A stretch of DNA of 64,000 nt from Turritopsis dohrnii. Taxonomy: Eukaryota; Cnidaria; Hydrozoa; Anthoathecata; Oceaniidae. This document shows, piece by piece, positions 10,901 to 21,047 of this stretch. The notes below the pieces were generated by a model. That model saw nothing but the letters and a program-made list of their open reading frames with translations. It had not been told where the DNA came from and did no database searches. The stretch lies in NCBI GenBank assembly GCA_027922465.2, contig BQMF02000116.1:434001-498000 (forward strand), in the 5' to 3' direction. How positions within the stretch are numbered: position 1 is the stretch's first letter; every line of letters starts with the position of its first letter. Position numbers and translations under genes: made by a program.

Positions 10901-11389
10901 TGGTCGTAAAATTGTGTATTGTGTGGTGTATCGACAAAATGATTATTAAAATCATTAACATAACAATACCAAGCATTAATTCTCGCGAGCACCCTAAACT
11001 GATAAATATCGTGTACAAAATGTTGTGTATACCAAATGTCGCGAAAGTCACAAGAATTTGCTCCCGACCTTTTGTGCCTTGATAATACAATGAACTTACT
11101 CCACTTGGTTGGTATCTCAACAAATTCTATTTACATTTTATATATAGAAAAAACGCAAGTAATTTGTTCAATTTATTTATATCAAGGAGAATGTACAAAG
11201 TAAAGAGTGCTAAGTTACAAATTAAATTAGATTGATATATAATTACTACTTTCACAATTTTACAATACATTTCTCAATGCTGTATTCTCAAGTCAGAAGA
11301 AAAAGCTGTGAATGCACTTCGTTTTATGGTTGTCATAAAGCAGTAATGAATGCTTTTTATCGCAAGTTTTGGTTGAGTGATCCTAACTG
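7933..11389. mobile_element. TIR DNA transposon R1, split by a second element
   Basis: The outer parts (7933-8132 and 10749-11389) match, in order and over several hundred bases, the outer parts of a second copy at 40868-43820. Shared landmarks include TCGCTAAAATAATC, CCGCATAGAAACATAGCTCT, TTCTAGCGATACATTA and GTGAATGCACTTCGTT. The ends are imperfect inverted repeats: left GAGTTAGGACC, right complement CAGTTAGGATCACTCAACC; in R2 the repeat reads GGACCACTCGACCA on both sides. No transposase frame is present, so it is non-autonomous. R1 is interrupted by the TA-flanked element at 8133-10748, which R2 lacks. I saw no clear target-site duplication of R1 itself. Confidence 0.75.
8133..10748. mobile_element. 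2.6-kb TA-flanked TIR transposon inside R1
   Basis: Left end GAGTGCCTGCTCCCCTTACC and right end GGTAAGGGGAGCAGGCACTC are perfect 20-bp inverted repeats. Both are followed inward, after a short spacer on the left, by a second shared block (GCCGCTAACTTT on the left; AAAGTTAGCGG on the right). Both outer flanks are TA (8131-8132 and 10749-10750), the signature of Tc1/mariner-type integration. The uninterrupted sister repeat R2 shows the site with no insertion at about 41057. No transposase frame was found in 2.6 kb, so it is non-autonomous. Near 10525-10563 the unit GTTAGCGGAAAGAGGAACA is tandemly doubled. Confidence 0.85.
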
Positions 11390-11662
11390 AAAAGTTGCCC
11401 TTTCTGTTACAGAGAAAAATTGTAGTGTTGTAGTGTTAAACATTCGGGTGATAAAAGAGCGAACAAAATCATTAAGTGTTAATGATGTTGCCCTAGTCAT
11501 CTATTTCATTAGTTATGTTATGGAATTAGATAAATAGATGCCTAAGGCAAACGTCATTTCCACAATTCCTGTTCTCAGCCCCAGCACCCGTCTTTTTCTT
11601 TCCACTCTGAACTATGAAGTTAAAACTTCTCAAGAAACTATAGAAGTTATCTCACCTGATAG
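11390..11662. other. Short spacer between transposons
   Basis: No gene or repeat recognised between the right end of R1 and the left end of the next TIR element. Confidence 0.5.
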
Positions 11663-12838
11663 CAGGGCTGGTTGTGAGAGGCATGCAATCGCACGCGCAC
11701 GCCTCGGCACACACCTAAATAAAAAGAGACATGCCATCATGCGCTCTATCGCACGCCTTAGTCTTACCAAGCGTGCAATAAAATTTTAAGTTTTTCCAAA
11801 AATATCTGTCAGCTTCGACTATAAATTAGCCTTATTATTTCTTTCATCAAATTGCAGCTACTGTTTATTTAATAACTTCTTCGTTTTACTTTATAATAGC
11901 ATCCTTCATTATATGTATGCACATATGACATTCAAGAGAAATGTTTCGTATAATACGACATCAAAAAGGCAAGGAAGATACGAATCGCGAAAAAATAAGC
12001 GTTTGTTTTACGATTCGAGTCATCAAACAGAACGGAAGATAGTAGTTGTCATGAATAGGTTTGTTAATTTCATAACGCCCTCGAAACGAAAACTTAAAAG
12101 CAACTTTATTACCAGATCTTTTCATGATCAAGTTCAAAAAGATATTGCGAAAGAATTACGTTATTGATATTACAACAATTGGATTATAGAAAAATATATA
12201 TAGAAAAACAATGTTCTTACTTCATTTTGATAAATAGGAAATAATGTTCAAAAATCGTAGTAACTTTCAAAAGCCTTTCAAACAAAGGGTTTCGTTAATT
12301 CAAAATATTTTTGCAAACAACACGTGTACACAGATCAATTCAGGAAATTTTGTTAATTCATTCTAAATATAGTTATGAAGGTTAAAATTATGCTGACTGA
12401 TTGTTATTATATAGTTATATAGTTTTTTTCCGTTAACTAACAAAGATGTATTTCATTAGAATTTTCACGTGTTACATCAATAAAACTCGAAGAACTCGTA
12501 GTTAAAAAAAGAAAGCATTGATATGTGCTGAAGTCGAGGATAAAGCAATGCCTCCAGTGTTTAAGGTTCACTGGTTAAATCGTCCTCCGACTTCAATAAG
12601 TAAAATTCCATCATTTGTAACAAAATTTGGAATCGCGCAGGCCAATTAGTTGTTGTCAATTTAGGCGCGCGATTAGTCACGCGGGAGAGATTTCTTTATG
12701 TCAAGGCCTGGTATGGAACTCCTTAAAACAAAAACACACACCCAAAATACAACAAGGCGTGCGAAAAAGATGGCACGTCTGGAAAATATAGACATGCGAC
12801 CAATCGCACGCGAGTCTAAAATCTTACGACCAGGCCTG
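11663..12838. mobile_element. Putative 1.2-kb TIR element with CAGG(G/C)CTGG ends
   Basis: The left end CAGGGCTGGTTGTGAGA and the complement of the right end CAGGCCTGGTCGTAAGA match at 14 of 17 positions. Both are followed inward by sequence rich in CGCACGCG. The hexamer TGATAG directly abuts both ends (11657-11662 and 12839-12844), a likely target-site duplication. CAGGG-type termini are common in hAT elements, but those make 8-bp duplications, so superfamily is open. Another similar end (CAAGGCCTGG at 12703-12712) lies inside, suggesting nesting or a hybrid. No transposase is visible. Confidence 0.55.
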
Positions 12839-13317
12839 TGATAGAGCTCAGTGAATGAATTTAGACCAGATTTGGAGGCAATAAAATATTCCTTAACATT
12901 TTGTATCTGCTTTTTCATGCCAGTAAACACCTTGGTGTGTCATGTGCAAATATTCTAGCACTAGTTTGCAATTTAAATGGTAGAAACATCGTGGTATCAT
13001 AAATATTTGTATTTGTATTTAAAGGACCAACAATGATTATTCTATTTTGTATTTTGAGAATATATTTCGATTTATTTATAAATCATCTTCAGCTCTATAA
13101 AATAACAAAGTTAAAATAAATAAACAGTAATACTGAGTAAAAACATTTTATCATAATACACACATATCTGCACTGCTCTATACAAGATATGATAAAAGTT
13201 GGACATAAAATTGTGAGAAATACTAAATACAAAAGGCTATAAAAACGTTAAAATCGACACAATGTAAAACTGACGCATGGGAAAAGAACAAACAAACAAA
13301 CAAAAAAGCATATTTAA

Positions 13318-13731
13318 CTATAATTTGATCATGAGTGTTCTACTTTTGTATTCGTCTTTAGTGTTCAAATTTGGTTTGATTGTTTTAATGTACAACGTTT
13401 CCAGTGTCATTAGGTGAACAATAGATTTATTAGTTTGAGCCAACACCTCAACATCATTTTCCTCAATGGGGCCACAAGATCTTATATGAGCTTCTACCGG
13501 TCCTTTCGATTGATGTTCCTTCCAGCGAGTCACAAGATGCCGAGCTGTTTGCCCCACATAACACGCATCACAACGCGAACATTTTATTTGGTAAACCACT
13601 TTGCTTTTCAGGAACTTTTCGACGGGTGCTTTTCCTGATGGTAGCATTGTACTTAGCTTTTTGATGATGGAAATGACAGTGCAAGGCGCCCTGATTCTTT
13701 TCAGAGATTGCTCAAATTTCTTTAGTAACAT
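13318..13731 (-). pseudogene. GIY-YIG endonuclease domain of a Penelope-like element
   Basis: The 137-residue frame starts in the linker (FEQSLKRIRAPCTVISI, PSGKAPVEKFLKS) and enters the nuclease: VVYQIKCSRCDACYVGQT, with VYQI in the GIY position and CYVGQT in the YIG position. The catalytic-type Arg and His follow in ARHLVTRWKEH, then ETLYIKTIKPNLNTKDEY at the end. The CxxC pair inside the GIY-YIG core (KCSRCDAC) is a hallmark of canonical Penelope endonucleases. The domain nicks target DNA during retrotransposition. It is complete at the C-terminus but cut off from its RT by a frameshift and 5' truncation. Confidence 0.85.
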
Positions 13732-14083
13732 TTCCTCTGTACTTAAGAAAAATCATTATCCGATCTTCTTTCGCTTCGTCACTATCTTGATTTTCCTCAC
13801 TCTTCTGAGTCGATTCTTGTTTTTCAGAATGAATGATTTTATCTATTGCTTTCTCGATAATTGGCTCGTAAAAGTCTGGTGGGTACTGGTTATTTTCGAG
13901 CAACTTCTTTCCTTTAATGAGGCTATTGTGGAAATTTTTCCACGAATTGCATGCTCTGTAAATTCGATGAACAAGACCAGATACAACTGACTTTTTGTAT
14001 TTCATGGGTGCCATGGCATGGTAATTCAATGTTAAGCCATTGCCAGTGTTCTTTGTATACCACGTAGAACTAAGTCTTTGTCC
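13712..14083 (-). pseudogene. Penelope RT C-terminus and linker
   Basis: Coding runs from about 14083 (SSTWYTKNTGNGLTLNYHAM) through KKSVVSGLVHRIYRAC, WKNFHNSL, NQYPPDFYEPIIEKAI and ends KYRGNVTKEI. This is the thumb/linker of Penelope-like elements, which joins the telomerase-related reverse transcriptase to the GIY-YIG nuclease. A one-base shift at about 13725 separates it from the nuclease frame (13318-13731), so the product is broken. The upstream RT palm and fingers are absent. Confidence 0.8.
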
Positions 14084-14780
14084 TGATCTCAGGACAAAGG
14101 AGATCAGGACATCAGTATCAGTATCAGGTGTTGGCTCAAACTAATAAATCTATTGTTCACCTATTTGTTCACAATCAAACCAAATTTGAACACTAAAGAC
14201 GAATACAAAAGTAGAACACTCATGATCAAATTATAGTTAAATATGCTTTTTTTTGTTTGTTTGTTTGTTCTTTTCCCATGCGTCAGTTTTACATTGTGTC
14301 GATTTTAACGTTTTTATAGCCTTTTGTATTTAGTATTTCTCACAATTTTATGTCCAACTTTTATCATATCTTGTATAGAGCAGTGCAGATATGTGTGTAT
14401 TATGATAAAATGTTTTTACTCAGTATTACTGTTTATTTATTTTAACTTTGTTATTTTATAGAGCTGAAGATGATTTATAAATAAATTGAAATATATTCTC
14501 GAAATAGTTTGCAATTTTTTTTTTTGTTGTTGTTTGTTTTGCTTTTTTTAATTAGTTGCTCAATACAAGTCGCTCAATACGAAGGTTTAAAACCACTAAT
14601 GTGTATTATTGAGGTACAAGGAGGAAAGGTGACGATGAGCATTACATTTAAAGTGTTGAAGATTGAGAAGGAAAAACAGATTGGGGTAAAGAATTCCAGA
14701 GAGTGGAGGAGCGAGGAATGAAACTTTGTTGGTAACAATTTTTTGATGATTTTGGGATGCTGACAGTGTGATCATGGCAA

Positions 14781-15550
14781 TTAGATGAATATCTTGTGTT
14801 TTGCTTGAAAGTTTTTTAATGCAGGGATGAGAGAAGAGAGCTCAGTTGAACATTTTCCGTAAAAGTAGAATAGTAGATTTGTAGAGGTAAAGAATGGCAT
14901 CAGGTATGCTCTTGCACGAAGAAGGGAGCCCACCTTCATCGAGGCTGACTTAGCCATTGCCTCAATGTAGGAGCGCCAGGAGAAGTCCTGTGAAAAAGTG
15001 ATGCCAAGGAGACGAAAGGAGTTGTTTTCTTTCAATTGAGTGCCATTCATGGAAACTGATGGTAAAAAGGGATCTTTAGTATGATTTACAGATAGAAGTT
15101 TGGTTTTTGTGGAATTGAATGTGACCAGCCATTTCTCCCCCCACTCAACTATAGATTGCAGATCAAACTCAATTTCGCCTGCCATTTCTACCTGGCTGAA
15201 CAAATCTGATTTTGGAATACAGGAATAGATGGTTGAATCATCATCATAGATGGCAAGCTTGGAAATAATGTTATCAGGCAGATCATTGATGAAGAGAGGA
15301 AAAAGGGTTGGCCCAAGGACAAAACCTTGGGGAACTCCTGCATTGATGGAATGTGTCAATGATGATTTCCCATCTAAAACAACCTTAAGCCTACGATTAC
15401 CAAGGAAGGAACGAATGATCTCATAAAGGAGACCCTTAACTCTATATGCAGCAACCTTTTTCAAAAGACCAGTATGACATACTTTATCAAATGCCTTGGA
15501 TGCGTCAAGAGCAACAGCTCTTGCCTCCCCAGATTTATCTAATCCAGTGT
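14781..15550 (-). pseudogene. LINE reverse-transcriptase fragment
   Basis: On the minus strand an open frame runs from about 15545 (GEARAVALDASKAFDKVCH, motif A) through FLGNRRLKVVLDG, motif B (AGVPQGFVLGPTLFPLFIND), motif C and GITFSQDFSWRSYI to the thumb, stopping at 14781. Motif C reads IYDDDST where YADD is usual, so the Ala is replaced by Asp. Both ends are truncated: no endonuclease, N-terminal RT or C-terminal block is present. It is a different LINE family from the one at 3944-5587. Confidence 0.8.
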
Positions 15551-18213
15551 AGATTTACATGAAGTATGATACATTTTTAAAAAGCTTATTTACATCTCGA
15601 AAAGCCCATGTTAAAAATTTTTGAGGTAAACTAGCCTGTGGCCCTTACGTAATTTTTCAATTGTAAAAAACAGTAGCAACAGTTGTACTTAGTTATGAAA
15701 AGTTACTACAAAGTTCTTTGAGGCTTGTGTTTTTTTATATCTCACTGGTGGAAAACAGGCATAAATGTTTATGTTAAAATGATAAGTTAGTGTAAAAAGG
15801 GTCTAATCATAAACCACCAGAAAAGACAAAAGAATATTATACATGCGTGAGCTGTATATTTTTTATAAGAAACTCTTTTGTAAGATCATGTGTAGAAAAA
15901 AACCATGCGTTTCGAAAAAAAATATATATATGTTTTTAATTATAATGTAATAGACAACAACGATTTAAAATTCCATATTTATTCAGCAGAAACTTTTTGG
16001 ACTATGTCCATCATCAGTGCATAAATTATAATTTCATTAAACCAAAAATGAATTCAAACAAATAACTGCCTGTATGTGCTAGATCTTTGAAAGTCTTAAT
16101 ACATAAAACAGTGTTATAGCTAACAAACGGGGTATATTATAAGAAGTTTTGAACTGATAGGCTTTACTAACAAGAAAAACAATTATAACCAAATTTTAAG
16201 TATATATCAATGTTTTTCAGTTGGCATAAGTAACTAAAACTTCCATGCAGACCTATTTGATTAATATTAATATATTATTTCATATAATATCAAAGAAAAC
16301 TTCCTTTTTAATGTTTAATAAAACCTGTCAAAGGCTGCGTTCCTTCATTAGAATTTACATTGCGTTATTAGCCGAGTCTCACAGACTCTAAATCACAGAC
16401 TAATTGCCAAAACGGCCGGAGTAGGAGTCCACGGGTGTTTTAATACGGTATTCGCTTTTGCTGCTACGGTAATAAGCTTTCCAAAAATGTATCATACTTT
16501 ATATAGACATATTGCAGTCAAAAGATTAATTAAAAAACAAAAACATGTTTTTTCACCTTAAGGTCGTTGGAATTTTCCACAGAACAAATAGACGTTCCGT
16601 GGACTGGAATGGAAAAGAACAAACTAATAATTAGCGAAAGAACCAGCATGTTCTTTCTTTGTCCGTTCCGTTTCCTTTTCACAGATCTTCAATTGGAAAA
16701 ATTCCTGTGAATAAGGTTATATTTTGTGAAAAATGGAAAAAACGAAATCTTATAAAGTGCTATTTCGTGTGTTTATGGCACAAATTCATTATTAATCTTC
16801 ACGTGAAAAGTGATTGGACCCTGGGAAAGTTGCTTGTTTTGATGATATTCTAGGGGAATCTTTTGTAAAAACAAATAATGCTTCACTCATTGCTTTTCAA
16901 CATCTTTTATCAGACAGGTCTGTATTTTTGTGTCCGAGGTTAGGAAGGCTGTATGAAGTTAGGACCATTAACAGTTTATATATTTGTTTTTGGTTGCTGC
17001 TTTGATCATGAATAATGACACTTAAGCTGACACTCACAAATTATTTGCATGACAACCAAACAGTCACAATATTCTATATATTCTCTTCTTAAAAAGTTCA
17101 CACAGGAGGAGAGAAAAAAGGCACGTGCTAAATGAATAAAGTGAATAAAAAACACGTTCGATCCGAAGAGCATAACAATTAAAAGAAATTAAATTATTAA
17201 AAGAAAAGCAAAAAACATTTTGTTTCATGACACACCATTTTCACCTGTCGGGCAAGGAAAGCTTCAGTTTTTAAACATTTTGATTGCTCGAAAAAAAAGG
17301 TTCACCCGTCTCAGACAGTCGGGCAAGCGTTATGATACAACACTGGCAAACCGATCATGCTGCCATGTTATGCCACTGCTGCTTTTTGTCCAAAATTTTT
17401 AATCAGTTAGTTACTTGATGTATTGTTTTCAACGGTGGTCCTTGGAATATAAAATTGACAATAATAATAAAACAAAACATTATCCCTATTGGTTCACCAG
17501 CCAAAAAAGTTTGAGTTTGGGGTTGTAATGTATTTGTTTCGCACTGACTTCACACACAAAAAAAGAAATAATTCTCTCACAACTAAATCTACCATTTTGC
17601 GAGGAATTCAAACAAACAAACAAACAGACAGAGAATCAGCTATTATAGATGCATTACAAGAACGTTTTGTGAAAGCTTTTGTTCTAGAAATTTCTTCTAT
17701 ATCTAATGTTAATTTGAACAAAGTTGCAACTTAATCTCGCAACTGCTTCAAAACAAAATTTGTAAAAATGAAAATAGGCTTAAGTATATAAATAATTTAA
17801 TAAATAATTGACTGAAAGAATATAAAATAAAGAACATATAAGAATATAATCTATATATCTTATAATTTTATTGACATGTATATACATTACATAAAATTTA
17901 AAAAAAACAAGCAAAAAAGACCACCAAAAATAGTTTTAGGCTATTTTTAATGATTAATTTATTAATGAAGATCAAAGTTAAGCTAGTAGCCAAAAAAAAG
18001 ATAATAAAAAAGAATTTGATGGTGGAACAATTACATAAAATATCATTTAAAAACTATAAGTTATTTCTACTTGATTTGAAATCATTCAAGAATTTAGGAT
18101 CAGCAATAATTGTGGGCAGACTTTAAAGTCCATGGGAAAAGTTGAGTGTTACTGACATTTAAGAGCATACTTTTTGTTGATAATATTTACTGCCATGTGT
18201 ATGATGTCAAATA
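15551..18213. other. Gene-free AT-rich region
   Basis: No coding exon, RNA gene or transposon end could be supported. Short features only: a CAAA run near 17609-17625 and A/T runs. Small open frames here look random. Confidence 0.5.
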
Positions 18214-18610
18214 CATGCTTTTTTTAAAAGAACAATTGGCCAAAAAATAAGAACAAAATAAGAACAACCTGAGGCTCAAATCAATGTTTCAAAAATTTAA
18301 GAACAGCCTGAGCTGGATTTTTTTTCTAAACTAAGAACAGTTCAGGAGAAGCATATTATTTTCACTTGTTAATGTTTCTTTCTCATCTACAATGAATGTG
18401 TGAAAGTATAATAATGATGGCGCAACATGCGGCCTGTTTAAAAACTTTTTTTTTACTGGAAGTTCCAGAAATAAGAAAAAAATAAGATGTGAACTGTGTT
18501 CTTAAAGCTAAGAACAAAGTAAGAACAATTCAGGCAGAAAAAGGCTAAAAAAATAAGAACAGACAGCCTCAGGTCAGATTTTACTGGTTCTTATAAAAAA
18601 AAAAAGCATG
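18214..18610. mobile_element. TA-flanked MITE, copy A (397 bp)
   Basis: The left end CATGCTTTTTTTAAAAGAAC and the complement of the right end (CATGCTTTTTTTTTTTATAA) are inverted repeats, with TA on both flanks (18212-18213, 18611-18612). The interior is built of repeated AAGAACA units alternating with CTGAGGCT/AGCCTCAG motifs. The right part (18495-18605) closely matches 63325-63435. The same architecture, TA plus CACGCTTTTTTTATAAGAA ends, is found at 25361, 26168 and 32668. No coding capacity. Confidence 0.75.
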
Positions 18611-18612
18611 TA

Positions 18613-20162
18613 ACATCTTGATGCATTCCTTTCTGTCTCAAGCGGTGTCAGCCCAAGGTCTTTCATTATATTCCCATTTGTTTTCAATCCATCAATGTAA
18701 TGGATGGTGTAGGTCGCTTGTATCTTGTTTTTCTTTATTTGTAATGTGCAAGACTTAAGCAAAACTTATCTGCAGGAAATTGCATTGATCATTCTTTCTC
18801 CCATTTTACAAGGTTGTTTAGATCATTTTGTAGTGCATCTGCATCTGTCACGACAATCAAGCTACTGATTGTGGCATATTTATTAAGATTTCCATGGAAT
18901 GGATAATCTTATTCATTTCGGCGGCGTATCTATTTCTCTATCTATCTATCTGGGTAATGCTCTAGCCTGTGATTTTCATATCTCCGCTGTTGTGATATGT
19001 AAAATGTTGACAGGCTAAAGCTGAACCGAAAGCATGTAAAAACAATATGGTGGCGCGTGGAAGGTCGTGCGGGTGTTTTGTGCTTGGTACTTTTATCTGG
19101 AAATGTTGGAAAAGTTTACGTACAGATCGTTTCATAATTAAAGAACTGCATGTGACTTGTAAACAAGCACATTTGCAATGAAATTTACCATCTCGAATTG
19201 TACTAGGAATCGTTCGAGCCATTTTTTCTAAAACGGCTGCTTGTCATCTGTTTATATATAACAAAATATACGTGATTTACAGTCGAATTTTGAGAATTTT
19301 ATATACAGTTGTTGATAATAATAACAAGAAGGAATATCATAACATTGATATAACACTGTATGAAGACTCATTTATCTGATGCCGAATCTCAAGATTTGTA
19401 TTTCATCGATGGTAATGAAATGTATACATTGACATATGAAACAAATAAATTGAGAAGACAAGATATTGAATGAAGATATCATGGATTAAGATATTTTCAC
19501 AAGAGAATTTCCAGTCTTCTTACATGCTGCATGTATTGCTTGGCTGACAACAAAATATCTGTCAAAAGCCTCCAATACTGATTTTAATTATGTTGTGCAG
19601 TCTTTGAAAAAAGAAGTGATGTAATCTTGAAGAGAGTATGTGTCAGTATGATCCAGACATTATTTAAACAGTAAATTGATATATACACTTTGAAGCAGTT
19701 ACGAGATGTCGATTGGTTTACAGTCTACAAAACAATAAACATTAACGAGACCATACCAAATTCATGAGATCATTTTTAATAACTGGTAATAGAAAATAAA
19801 ATTATAAAATTATATAAGTGACGTCTTTGCCCATGGCTGAATAAGTCATTTAAAAGCAAAATGAACAATGACGATGCAGTATATTAAGGAAAGTCAACAA
19901 GAGTAAAGGTCACACCTATCCTGCCTTATTCTGTTTCTAAACAAAGCAAACCTCTGTGGCTGTGTGAAAACTTCCACGGAAGAACATAATGATCAAAAAG
20001 TTATTACGTAATTGCCCAGTGAATTTGAAATTTTACTTCTGTTGACTATAATTGAATAGTTCTTGACGATTTTTTTTTTTTATTATTTTTATGTAAATTA
20101 ATTTATTTTACATTGTATATATTTACTCTGCACATTTGTTATTGTACTTAACAGGACTTTAC

Positions 20163-20209
<47 letters not shown>

Positions 20210-20349
20210 AGCATGCATACATAATGAAGTGTATAATCCCTTAGAAAAAAGTTTATTTTTGACAATGAAAAGTAATCACAATAACATCTTTTATCAAATT
20301 AAAATTACAAGCATGTCATGCTTAAGTTACGGAAATCTTTTAACAACTT
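18613..20349. other. Gene-free region with microsatellites
   Basis: Contains a TATC-type microsatellite (about 18928-18951) and a composite (TA)n(GA)n microsatellite at 20162-20207. No exon or RNA gene supported. An open frame on the minus strand at 18962-19222 has no recognisable motif. Confidence 0.5.
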
Positions 20350-20665
20350 AGTTGTTTCTTGTTTATATAGTTGAAAGACTAATGGCCCATGAACTGAGCT
20401 TTGTGAGACTCTGGATTGTGCAGACTTTTGCCATAATGCTTGAGTTTAATCAATAGTTTTCTATGCTTTACTGCTAGAATCAAGAAAATGGAGACAGCTT
20501 GTTCCTTGTTCTTAAGAGCTGATGCAAAATTGTTAACTACTTTTAATAGCTGGGTTTCACAGGAGTGATTTTTATAGAAACCATTTTGATTATATGTCAA
20601 GATATCCTCATTCTCCAAATGCCTCATAATATGGTTATGTATTACATGTTCCATAATTTTGCAGC
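20350..20665 (-). pseudogene. LINE RT N-terminal fragment
   Basis: On the minus strand the frame reads IMEHVIHNHIMRHLENEDIL, then YNQNGFYKNHSCETQLLKVV, the segment before motif A in LINE reverse transcriptases (usual form H-G-F-R-x-x-x-S-C-x-T-Q-L). Motif A itself is degraded. It lies about 400 bp upstream of the Tollip start codon, so it could touch that gene's promoter or 5' untranslated region. Confidence 0.7.
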
Positions 20666-21047
20666 GACTGAAATAGTATGTTTATGTATTTATTATTTTT
20701 GTTTATGCATCAGCTGGATTGTAACATGCTTCAAGATTGATACTTTGATACATCTCATGGAATGATTTCCATGCCCAGTTTTAATCCTTTTAGTTTCTTA
20801 GGGTGTGCAAATTAATTATTAATGCACAGCATAGATGAAAGGTTTATGCAAAAAGAAGACTGAGCTTATCGAAAAGGAAAATATTTCTTTTTGAAAGAAT
20901 CACCATTGTCAACTTATCTTTAATTATACATTCTTAGAGACGTTGATTGTATTTTATAGGTAACTTAAGAAAACCTATGAATCATTTGGAATCTCGGATG
21001 TGTTGATGAACATTGTTGCTATAGCATCTGGAAAAGTTCTTTGCAAT

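Larger units (their letters stand above)
13056..14500 (-). mobile_element. Penelope-like element, 3' remnant with inverted partial copy
   Basis: Two arms, 13056-13448 and 14127-14500, are near-identical reverse complements around a spacer that encodes the C-terminal part of a Penelope-like polyprotein on the minus strand. The left arm carries the true 3' end (end of GIY-YIG coding plus untranslated region). The right arm is an inverted copy of that 3' end with a deletion of about 20 bp. The reverse-transcriptase core is missing: coding begins near 14083 in the RT thumb. At the junction, 14076-14098 is an 11-bp-arm palindrome around CTTTGTCCTGA. Penelope elements are known for such complex terminal repeats in direct or inverted order. 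I found no canonical hammerhead ribozyme core in the arms. Confidence 0.8.

Noticed and set aside
13056..14500. Hammerhead ribozyme in the Penelope arms
   Set aside because: Penelope elements often carry one, but I found no CTGATGA core with a matching GAAA at the right spacing in either arm.
18962..19222. Small minus-strand protein of 86 residues
   Set aside because: No family motif, no splice context and no coding-like composition beyond chance.
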